A stretch of 30,594 nt of DNA, taken from the NCBI GenBank assembly GCA_004352715.1, contig SCFE01000085.1, forward strand, positions 771,498 through 802,091, given 5' to 3'. Below, piece by piece: positions 10,298 to 18,846 of this stretch. The stretch comes from Hofstenia miamia. Lineage: Eukaryota > Xenacoelomorpha > Acoela. Each line of letters begins with the position of its first letter. The first letter of the stretch is position 1. Below the pieces are notes generated by a model. It ran no database searches. It saw only the letters and a list, made by a program, of their open reading frames with translations, and was not told the DNA's origin. Made by a program: the position numbers and the translations under genes.

Positions 10298-12253
10298 TTA
10301 GCACTACGTCCTTTTCAGTTGTTAACATCTTTTTATGCTTGAGAAATGAAGGATTCTTCAGTGATTTCAATATTGTGCACATGCTTCTCAATTCGTTGAG
10401 TTTTTCATTGAATATTCCATAATATTTCTGGTATAATCTCAAGCCCTTTATAGCTACCATCAATGTCATAATTGCATCAATTCTACTAGTATGCGCTAGA
10501 TCGGTAAGGATTGTTGTATTTGGGTAAAAGAACTCATAAGTAGATCTTAATGATTTAGATATTGACGCTTGTTCATAGAAAGCACTTATGTTCTCTATCA
10601 CTTCTTCTTTGCTTATGTCTTCTGGGTTGTTTTTCCCCAATCTTACCATCGTGATTATTTTGACTTGCTGCATGACATCATAATACCAGTATTGCGAACT
10701 CCATAATTCTCCCCACACAATGTCATTTATTCCTGAGAATAATATTACTGTCTGTGTGGATTGTTTCTTGATTTTGCTCCGGACTTTTTGTATTTGTTTG
10801 TATATCAGTTCTCCTTCACTATAACAAATCATATGGTGTTACTTGGCCTTCTATAAAGATCCTCTCTTTGTTATCATTCTTTACTAATGTTTCCTTAGAT
10901 TTGTGTATCACTCATCATTTACAATATGTTTGGCTGCCTGTTGATTATTCACATAAGTATTCTCTTCATGCCACATCGCCTTCACTGCCTTTTTCTCTTT
11001 TAGTCTCCACATTGGTAACAACATTGGTATAAAAATTGTTGGTGGTGGCGTGCATTTCAAAAGTGTTGCCATTGTTTTTTCTTCTATATGCTTATACGTG
11101 CCTTCCATTTCTGCAGTCATTGCCATCCCAAATGTTGCTGGGTAATTGTTCTTAGCTTTCTTAATATTCTCCCAGAATGTGTTTGACAATCCATTCTTCA
11201 TTAAGCTTTGCGCCATTTCTTGTCTTATCACCATTTTCAAAGTGATGCATTCAATATCCACAGCAATTTGATTTTGTGGTTGTAGCATTTCGTCAATCTT
11301 TTTCTACATGAACGCCTTCATACACAATAATTTGATTAACGATTTTGTCTCTCATTCATATACCTCACCGAATATTCTTTGCACTATGTTGTTTGTACAT
11401 TCTCTTTGAACTGTAATCTCTACCAATAGTCTTTCATCATCAGTATCCACTAACGAAAGCTTGCTTGGTTCTTGCTTGCCCCATTTTTCTAAGTTGACTT
11501 TACCAATTACTCTTTGAGTATTAGGAGTTAGAGCAATATTTGTGGATTGCAATAGTCTTTCTTTGATCTCCATTTCTTCTTTACTTTTGCTTACCATTTC
11601 AATGATTTCAATAGGACAGTTTTTTCCTTCCTTTCACATTGTCTCTGATCGCTTTATGATTTTAGTGTATGCACATTGGGGATAATCCTTTAAATATTTT
11701 CTTATTTCCTTTGTTATCACCTCATGTATTTTCTTTTCTTCTACTAACTTTATTGTTTGTAGTGTATCTGCGTGTTCTCTTCTCATTAGATTACGTGTTG
11801 TAAGCCACGGTTGACATTTGAGTGCTCATATTTTCATGTTGGAAGTTGCTCCTCACATATACTTCTTGGTTTCATCAGTTAGTATATCAATTTCACACTT
11901 GGTCTTTACAGTGTATGTTGTTGCGTCAACAGTCTTGTGAAGTGTTTTTCAAACCTTTGCTGCGCTTTTTTCGTGGGTGATAGAGGTAACACTTCAACGT
12001 TTTGCAGCAGCCATTGTTTTATATTTGTGGGAATAGTTGCAATAGCTATTTTGTATTTCTTTTGTCTGGCTATTTGTCTCCACTCTTTCCTCATCATAGG
12101 CAGTACCAGTTTTTCATTACTTGTTAATGCAATCACTAGTATCCATATCACCATTCTGGCCCTGATTTCAGGTGCATTAATCTCTTCAAACATTTGAGTT
12201 TTAAAATTGCATTTGGCCTCCATTTCGTACGCACATTTAATTTCATACAACAT
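10298..12253 (-). pseudogene. ORF2 of the gypsy relic, broken in several places
   Basis: This protein follows pol on the same strand. An ATG at 12253 lies five bases after the TAG that ends the RNase H frame. It is read in pieces: 11906-12253 (LYEIKCAYEMEAK near the start), a stop-rich middle containing PWLTTRNLMRRE, 11352-11597, 10908-11288 (VDIECITLK) and 10298-10832 (ILFSGINDI and LTDLAH). Two other loci (15241-16357 plus, 26306-27768 minus) carry recognisable relics, so it belongs to the repeat family. The last piece has GxND and, about 73 residues later, DxxH, in the order of SGNH-hydrolase blocks III and V, but no clear GDS block was seen. No integrase HHCC or D,D35E motif was found. 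Its position, between pol and the 3' repeat, is where env-like or accessory ORFs sit. The copy cannot encode an intact protein as it stands. Confidence 0.55.
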
Positions 12254-12258
12254 TGCTT

Positions 12259-12805
12259 CTATGCTTTTGTGTCTTTTTCAGTTATTTCCTCTTTAATCAT
12301 AATTGGCATTATTGTGTTTCCTTTTTTATCTGCGTTAATATCACGTAACTCTGTGTACTCATTATGAGGCAAAAATTGAAATTGTTTCTTTTCCCCATCC
12401 ACTTTCTCAATATCTCTTTGATATTCTGGCAGCGCTGTCCAAAAATCTGCATTCTTATGCAACATTCCTTTTTTATGTTCTATGTTGAATCTAAACTCAT
12501 TCAAATATTCAATCCATTTCAACACAATTGACAATTTATCGCCTGAAAACTTTTTTAGCCATGCTAAACCACTATTATCTGTTCTTACTCTAAATGTTTG
12601 GCCTGTTAAAAAGTAACGAAATTTCTTTATACTTTCTACTAATGCCAACATTTCCAACTTCGTTGGGCCATAGTTTTCCTTGCTTTGTTTCAATTTACAA
12701 CTAAAAAACTGTATCAGCACTTCTTTGCCATCTTTTATTTGACCTAGACATGCTCCTATAGCGACATTACTCACGTCACAATCCAGGATAAATTCTTTAT
12801 CATAC
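12259..12805 (-). pseudogene. Ty3/gypsy RNase H domain
   Basis: This is the RNase H part of the pol relic. FILDCDVSNVAIGACLGQ supplies the first catalytic Asp in the DxDAS-like position. PTKLEMLALVESI supplies the Glu, and FRVRTDNSGLAWLKKF supplies the Asp of the TD(H/N)xxL motif. NADFWTALPEY stands where the family normally has NxADALSR. The frame ends at TAG 12259-12261. RNase H removes the RNA strand of the RNA-DNA hybrid during reverse transcription. The domain itself is unbroken in this copy. It is fused almost directly to RT palm residues, because the intervening RT part is missing, and there is an ambiguous base at 12809. Confidence 0.85.
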
Positions 12806-13477
12806 TCANATATACACACTTTTGATTTTCTTATTATCTTGTTTCAGAACTTTCGTTACGTATCTTTGAAACATGGCTGGGGCATTACATAATGCAAAAG
12901 CCATATACATCCATTCGAATAGCCTGTATGGCCTTATAAATGCTGTTTTCTCAATGTCCTTTGGCTCCATTGGCACCTGCCAATAAGCTTTACACAAATC
13001 TATACAACTGTAGTATTTATTCTTACTGGCTTCATATATGATGTCCTCTATTCTCAGGAGTGGATAGGCATCTTTCTTAGTAATATCATTTAGTTTCCAG
13101 AAATCCATACAGAGTCTATATTTATTTCCTTGCTTTACAAAGACAGTTGGTGCAGCATATGGACTCTCGCTCAGTCTTATTATTTTGTTCTCTATCAATT
13201 CATTCAAAATAGTGTTATAGTGTTCTTTCAAGTGTTCAGGGACTCTCCTGCATGGCAGTCTTATCAGTTCCTCCGTCATTGTCACTATTTTGTGAGTCTC
13301 TCCGACTGCTTTGCCCATGCTTATCTCACCATAATTAAATATTTTGTCGTGTTTTTTCAGTATCTCTATTAGTTTTATTCTCTCCTCTTCACTCAGATGC
13401 TGATAGTCTTCTTCATTAACTTCTGGTATTTGATATTCTTTTTCTTCTTCTAATATATTGATCACTTTGTTTACCAT
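12806..13477 (-). pseudogene. Ty3/gypsy reverse transcriptase, truncated before YxDD
   Basis: The frame from ATG 13477 shows the classic RT series of the Ty3/gypsy group. NELIENKIIRLSESPYAAP lies near residues 90-110. Then follow YRLCMDFWKLNDITKKDAYP, the palm YYSCIDLCKAYWQVPM with its first catalytic Asp, EKTAFIRP, and MAFALCNAPAMFQRYV. The sequence then ends at KKIKSVY and jumps to RNase H, so the YxDD catalytic pair, thumb and connection are missing. In the second pol relic (29106-30238) that region is present. The frame is shifted relative to both the upstream protease and the downstream RNase H. The assigned role, polymerising cDNA from element RNA, is family knowledge; this copy cannot perform it. 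Confidence 0.85.
12809..12809. other. Single ambiguous base at a deletion junction
   Basis: One N sits exactly where the RT palm ends and RNase H begins. About 130 residues expected in this family are absent here. An assembly join is therefore as likely as a true deletion. Confidence 0.8.
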
Positions 13478-13490
13478 CGTTTTTCAGTTT

Positions 13491-14130
13491 TCACTTAACC
13501 ACGTGGTTTGTTGCGTTTAACATTGGTATGGTTCCCGTACCTTCTTTTAATACACACAAACTTGATGGAATCAAAAACTTCTTTGTATTAATCCCTTTCT
13601 GATCGTAGATCATAACTTCAGCCATTATGTTTTTTTCTGTTTCTATTTGACACATCTTCCAATTATTCAGTAGAATTTTTACATCTTCCTTCAATTGAAA
13701 TTGTATTATTTCTGTGTCTTCCTCCTCCTCGCAGGTTGTTACCACTTCTTCTTGCACTGATATGGTTTTTTTCGTGTAATTGATAATGCATTTGTTGTCC
13801 ATTAAAAAGTCATTCCCTAATATAACCTCATAGGGTAGTGAATTTTTCTCTGTATCAATGACAGTAAACGTTTGCAAAAATGTAGTATTAGCAATTCTCA
13901 TTGGTACTTCCATTAATTTACCTTTTATATCAATGTAATCTCCCAAAGGGATTAGTAGTCTGCTTTTTTCACTTTTCAATTATCTGCTGTCAAATCCTAT
14001 TTTCACAGCACATTCGTCAGTAATAATTGATATTACTGCTCCCATATCTATGGTTGCTTTGACCATCACACCATTTATCACAACTGAAATTGTATTTGTC
14101 TTGATTAGGTCTGTTACAATTAGAAAGGGT
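13491..14130 (-). pseudogene. Retropepsin-type protease of the gypsy relic
   Basis: The catalytic region lies upstream of the 13491-13979 frame, which begins after a TAA. VKATIDMGAVISII places Asp at codon 14046-14048, so the family D(T/S)GA reads DMGA. A second-lobe match, SLPYEVILGNDFLMDN with the typical ILG(N/M)DFL, lies near 13790-13855. The protease releases Gag and Pol products in functional elements. The active-site Thr to Met change, the internal TAA (after GFDSR) and the TGA at 13491-13493 mark this as decayed. It sits between the zinc knuckle and RT as expected for Ty3/gypsy. Confidence 0.7.
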
Positions 14131-14236
14131 GCACGGTTTTCTGGAGATGGCGCTCCCTCTAGTTTAAAGTTTCACTTTCTATCTCTTCTGTTTGCTCAGT
14201 TTCATCTTCATTGTCTAATAGATCTTCATCATCAAA

Positions 14237-14458
14237 TTACGCTTCTTCTTCTTTGATAAAGTTAATTTGCCTTTTCCAATATTTTTTTGTGTGGCCTTTT
14301 TTCCCATATGTTTGACATTTTAAGTCTTTCCTATTTATCCTTTTCACTGTTCTGTCCTTTAACTTTATTTTTATGATTTCGTCTTTTGGTTTTAAATTTT
14401 CATCTTTCCTCATTCTGTTAATTCCACTTGTCATTGCCAGTATTACTTTTGTTATCAC
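14237..14458 (-). pseudogene. Gag nucleocapsid segment with degenerate zinc knuckle
   Basis: KCQTYGKKGHTKKYWKRQ fits the CX2CX4HX4C zinc knuckle with Cys and His in place, but with Tyr at the second Cys and Trp at the last Cys. TAT and TGG are each one base from Cys codons. The surroundings are strongly basic (INRMRKDENLKPKDEIIKIK upstream), as in nucleocapsid. It lies between the capsid-like part and the protease. The frame ends shortly after in an acidic tail (KEEEA). The zinc-binding function is presumed lost. Confidence 0.65.
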
Positions 14459-14473
14459 TGACTTTTCATTAAT

Positions 14474-14940
14474 TCAGGCATTATTTTCCATGGTGACCTG
14501 TATCCCCAAACCCTTTCTTATCATTCCTTCTAAGGAATCATCAGCAATGCATTTAATTTCAAACTGTTGTTGAATCAGTTCTGGTAATCCCTTACATATA
14601 TGAGAAAACAGGTCATATTTGGAGTATGTGCTCTCTCTGGAGCTCAATTTCAGTAATCTTTCCACTTGCAACATATAATTACGCAGATCTTCCCTTTTAT
14701 TCATTTTCAAACTATTTAATAACATTTGGTACTGACTTTTGAAACTTTCATCATTGTAATATCACTGTACTCTCCTATTAGTTTTTTTTAATCTGTTTTA
14801 ATTTCCAGATCCAGTACTAAATAATGCTGGTATGCTGCTCCTCCCAAATATAAAGGAAATCTTGCCACCGCTTGTTTCTGTATCACTTTTCTTTCTTTCA
14901 TACTCATTTCAAACATTTGAATCTACTCTCCCCGTAAATT
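14474..14940 (-). pseudogene. Gag capsid-like region (Retrotrans_gag type)
   Basis: The N-terminal part starts abruptly at 14940 with KFTGRVDSN and continues after a frame slip to VARFPLYLGGAAYQHYL. This is the pattern 'xFTG...F(P/L)L(Y/F)LxGxAxxxY' of the Ty3/gypsy capsid domain. A TAA and another frame change separate it from the 14474-14725 frame, which has LNSLKMNKREDLRNYMLQVE, corresponding to the second half of the same domain. No start codon or 5' LTR is found upstream. Repeat X copy d takes over at about 14945, so the 5' end of the element has been lost or displaced. In intact elements Gag forms the particle. Confidence 0.7.
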
Positions 14941-14944
14941 TAGG

Positions 14945-15230
14945 CAGTATTATTAATCATTTGTATATACATAAACCTAGTGCAATCTGCTATTTTTTAC
15001 AAGAATCAATTAGTTTAGCTTCATGCTATTGTTATTTTCTCTCTTACACTTGTGGTTTATAAGTATCATTAGGGCCATTTGCATGAGGCAGATGATCCAG
15101 AAAAATGTGAATGAGGTAGCTAGCTACATTAAGTTCATCTATACATGATTGCTTTAGTAGCTATATTATCTTGATTTAATTGCTCCTTTGGAGCAAAATT
15201 CACTCCTCTGCATCAAGTCATATTAGTGAT
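14945..15230 (+). repeat. Repeat family X, copy d (3' part)
   Basis: Close inverted match of 25925-26195. Shared landmarks are ATTAATCATTTGTATATA, AGTTTAGCTTCATGCTATTG (15015-15034), TAAGTATCATTA, CAGATGATCC and TTAATTGCTCC/GGAGCAAAATTCACTCCTCT. It separates the 5' ends of the minus-strand gag relic and the plus-strand ORF2 relic. Only the distal 3' portion of X is present. Confidence 0.7.
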
Positions 15231-15240
15231 AGATACCATA

Positions 15241-16357
15241 GTTCAATAGAGAAAATATTTGATGAGATCAAAAGAAGTTACAAATTACTGACACAGGTCA
15301 GCTTCTGAAGTATATTTTAGGAACCTAACTGCCTGCTAATCAAATACTGAAGTGCTGTGTGTACTATGGCAATTTTCTTACCATATGACAAAAATATATG
15401 TCCCCCAATTGATTGATGCACTAGGCTCAAAATCACAAACAAGAGACATCTTGAGATAGCTGTTTCACCAATACTGCTGAATATCAAAAACTGGCTGCTT
15501 GTAGATGTAAAGATTACCATGTCTCCAGCTAAAAATAGGAAGGCTATGACACAGTATGAGAAATTATTCATATGAATTGCAAACAGGGAAAACAAATGGG
15601 GAAATATCCTCAAACAAAATTGCCAACAGCATAGGCATTTCCCCAATGGAGATTTACATATTCTCAGAAAACATCAGAAAATATATGTTGAGCACAATAG
15701 CTGATCTACACCTGTGACAATTTAAAAAGTAACCATGGTTAATATTAGGCATGATCATCAAGAGGAAACAAACCAATGCAAAAGAGCTGGTACCAAGACT
15801 AGCTGAGACAAATATAAATAGGAAATCCTGATAAATCATAGAGAAATTCACAGAACATTATACATGCTGCTCATTCACCAGAATTCTCAAAAGACAAAGA
15901 AAGATAAGATGTGGCAATAAGGATAAGATGGTTAACATCATTGAAATAGTGCTGAAGATAATATTGATGAGGTATTTTTGCTAAGCTCATCCACAATTGA
16001 GTTGTCACCAAAAAAACTTTGAAGGCAATTTATAAAGCTAACATTGAGAAATGGATGTACTGCCATCCCCATGAGGCTTTACAATGGATAGAAACACATG
16101 ATGATTGATACCTGATACAAATGACCATTGACAAAGAGTAACGTGATCTGTATTATGAATGGCTAAATGAATCAATGTCCAAGTCACTGTAGACATTGAA
16201 TGCATTACCACAAAACTGTCAATCAGAGAGAAGGATTACAATGTTTAAGGAAAATAGGATTAATTACAGAGTTTTTGAATGAAACAGAATCAAAAAAAGT
16301 AACTACCCAGCAACTATTGGAAAAGTCAAGAAAAGTGTGACATGTGGGACAGACAAG
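15241..16357 (+). pseudogene. Decayed ORF2 copy on plus strand
   Basis: Many stops and frame changes, but segments line up in order with the minus-strand ORF2. Examples are IFDEIKRSYK (ancestral LYEIKCAYE), LNIKNWLLVDVKI (TNIKQWLLQNVEV) near 15480, IRKYM and KKPWLI near 15670-15740, and VDIECITTKLSIRE near 16190-16225. After that it passes into repeat R at about 16358, with the C-terminal SGNH-like part missing. It is thus an internally deleted copy in the opposite orientation to the gypsy relic at 8428-14940. Nothing of gag or pol precedes it. Confidence 0.55.
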
Positions 16358-17591
16358 TGTGACATAATCCATCAAACTATCATGTGTGGTCAAGATGAGA
16401 GAAAGAATGGATGAAACCAAGACTAGAAATATGATAATGATTATAATAATTAATTTGTAAACACATGATATGATTGATTATTTAATTTTGTAAATTGTTT
16501 TGTGCAGTTATATTTAAATTATGCTCGACAGTATTTGGCAAAACAATAGATGGCCAAACAGCATACTCTAATTAACGCTGATGTTGCGTAATTAATAGCA
16601 GAACTATAAACAAAGGGAAAACTGTCAAAAAGAAGTGATTAAACAGGTACTAGTCGAGTGTTTACTTATTTACTACGAAGTGCTATAAATATGTTTGAAA
16701 TGATATAATTACTGATGAATGAAATTACCTTGGATTTACTTTTCTCTTGTCAGGATATTTTATATTCTCATGGAAAGCTAAACGTTCAAGCACTGGGGTA
16801 ATTGTATGGTGGTTCCCACATCCGTTTAAAGGTATGCTGGAGCAGCCTCCTAATCAGCCATTCCACAGTGGTGAGGGAGACAGCTTTAATTACCTTTCAG
16901 TGCTTTTAGGTTATGAATAGGTATAGGGGTTTTTCACTGTTATAGCTTTCCTATTCTTTTTTGCTTGCCAGTTATTATGATTACAATTATTATATTCTAC
17001 ATGATGACTTTCCTATTGATGAACCTCAGTCAGTTATGGCGTTATCTCACCTTCAGTGATTTAATATTAACACTATTTAGATTGTTTTTATATTACATTC
17101 ATTATTGAGTTAATAGTAAAATTAAGCTGCTCATTGTTTCCTATTGTAGACCTTCAGCTGACTTATGCATTTGTTTTCTTGCCGGTGGCATTGATTGTTT
17201 ACATGTACAAAGGGCTATGATGTATTATTATATCTGTAGGGCTATTATATGTAAGGCTCAATAACAAGCTCAAGCATCCAGGTTGCTGTAATCAATCACT
17301 TTTACAATTTCATAATAACAAAAACAATCAATGCACTAAATTCTTAAGTAGTTACAAATCCCCTAACACTGAGTTCACTATTCACACACTAATTCCAGCA
17401 ATGGTTTCCACTACAAGAATGAAGCTTAATTTGTAGATGCAGCTGATTGGTGTGTATCTGGAACTGCATGGCAAACCTTTGAGTGTCAATCCTGTCTTCC
17501 ATTCTCTACTTGTCACCTAAATGAGTTGTAGTGAGTTATGCAGTTAGAAAGGCTAACATGTATTAAGTTAAGTTAATGAAATGACCTTTCA
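16358..17591 (+). mobile_element. Repeat R on plus strand, probable 3' LTR
   Basis: This is the most complete copy of R (about 1.2 kb). It starts near TGTGACATAATCC (16358), has ATCATGTGTGGTCAAGATGA near 16380, TATAAATA at 16684-16691 and a pyrimidine tract with CAG at 16751-16753, and ends at about CTTTCA (17591), where the match to the inverted copy fades. From 16541 on it is closely similar to 9485-8428. TG start, CA end, TATA box and position after ORF2 agree with an LTR. I could not confirm this with a paired 5' LTR, a primer-binding site or a target duplication. Confidence 0.6.
16684..16691 (+). promoter_or_regulatory. TATA box of repeat R
   Basis: TATAAATA is conserved in position with 9335-9342 (minus) and 3916-3923 (TATAAAAA). 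About 67 bases downstream is a conserved pyrimidine tract ending CAG, which resembles a 3' splice site. Confidence 0.4.
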
Positions 17592-18640
17592 AAAAAAAAT
17601 TAATGTACTTTTGCGTTATCTCACCCTCACTTAATTTTCTTAAAAATAAATTATTTTTTGTCAACATAATAATTATAACTCAAAACATAACCTAATCACA
17701 ACTTTAGCTTTAAGCTAAATTCTACCCTAATCAAAATCTTAACCCAAGCCATAAACCTCACAATATACTATGTTTTCCACCATGATAAAATTATGTAAAC
17801 AAAGCAAAGACTTTTAAGAAGGCTTTGAAACAAAGTGCTATGTGAAAAGATTTGAGGGAAAAAGTGATGTATTAATTGAATAAACTTGCAAAACCTCTAA
17901 ATAGCATATTAATAGTAGTATATTATAATTATAATATAATTCATATTGAAACTTACTAATATATATATATATATATATATCAATTTTCATACACATTGTT
18001 TGGTGTATGATTTAGCTTAGGGATAGGGTTTGGACTAAGGTGTGAGTTCACTTAGCTGAGAGTTAGGAATAATGTTAAGGTTGAAGAAGGGGTTTGTGTT
18101 AGCACTATAATATAATTACTATACTGATAAATTTATTAGCACATTTTTGCTGATAATTTCTGTGTATCTGCCTGTGAGATAGGGCAAGGCCAGCACTTTC
18201 TATGCCTTTCCTGTGAGGCAGCTTTGCTGTTTTACAGGTAGTTTATGATCTGACATGCCCTTTCAAGTGTGGGTCTATTACCTAACTAGCGGCTTTCTAT
18301 TCACTAGTCCATTGCTCCAATGTAACTTTCAAATCTCTATGGCAGCCAGCAGATGCTCTCTTAGTTACCACTGTTAAAAGCCTTAGTTGGTCAAAGCGGG
18401 AGAGGTGCAACCCTCTCAACTGAAGCTTTGGCTTCACTCTGCTGATCAGACACAACACAGATTAGCACACTGCATGCCAGTGTTCACCAGAGGTTTCTCA
18501 CAATAACACCAGCCTTAGTGGAATACCTCTAGGGGTTAATGTCCAGAACCAGATCATGGAAACACCCACTGAGTTAGTCTTTCACCTTTTTCAGTAAACT
18601 CACCACCACAGTTTCAGCCCCTAAACTCATCTAATAAAGT
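17592..18640. other. Low-complexity and repeat-like DNA, no gene
   Basis: A C-rich degenerate telomere-word stretch (ACCCTAATC, CTTAACCC; about 17690-17765) and a G-rich counterpart (TTAGGGATAGGGTTTGG; about 18015-18105) flank an (AT)11 run at 17959-17980. From about 18150 to 18620 base composition becomes clearly more GC-rich, with no long frame on either strand, suggesting an old interspersed repeat of a family not otherwise seen in this window. Confidence 0.5.
17959..17980. repeat. (AT)n microsatellite
   Basis: Eleven uninterrupted AT dinucleotides. Confidence 0.9.
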
Positions 18641-18726
18641 TTATTCATAAGATCAATGAATCTAACATAAATCTTAAAAATGATAGAATTCCACAACTTT
18701 TCTTTAATATTATAATTAATTAGCAT

Positions 18727-18734
18727 TATAAATA
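18727..18734 (+). promoter_or_regulatory. Possible TATA box of the metalloprotease gene
   Basis: TATAAATA lies 113 bases before the ATG, a plausible distance for a core promoter with a short leader. In AT-rich DNA such a match is weak evidence. Confidence 0.25.
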
Positions 18735-18846
18735 CATTTTCATAATTTGTGCATATACTAAGAGGGAAATGTTTAGAATTTTTGAGGGAATACAAGTCAA
18801 CTTAGTTGTAGAAAAGAAATCTGATATTGTTCTCAACTAATCCAAA

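Noticed and set aside
10908-12253. Recoding of TGA as a sense codon in ORF2
   Set aside because: Several in-frame TGA codons occur, one opposite TGG in another copy, but TAA and TAG breaks and frameshifts are also present, and the intact metalloprotease uses TGG for Trp and TGA as stop. Ordinary decay explains it.
13130-13372. Plus-strand ORFs over the gypsy relic (also 11937-12197, 14050-14256, 14373-14573)
   Set aside because: Antisense to well-supported pol and gag domains.
9486-14940. DIRS/Ngaro tyrosine-recombinase element
   Set aside because: Inverted repeats and an SGNH-like motif suggested it, but the presence of a retropepsin motif, CCHC knuckle and typical Ty3/gypsy Gag speak against it, and no tyrosine recombinase is visible.
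8428-17591. A large DNA transposon (Maverick or similar) with 1-kb terminal inverted repeats
   Set aside because: The inverted arms each belong to an LTR-type series (ORF2 then R), and the plus arm has its own ORF2 relic. No transposase, retroviral-like integrase or polymerase B was found.
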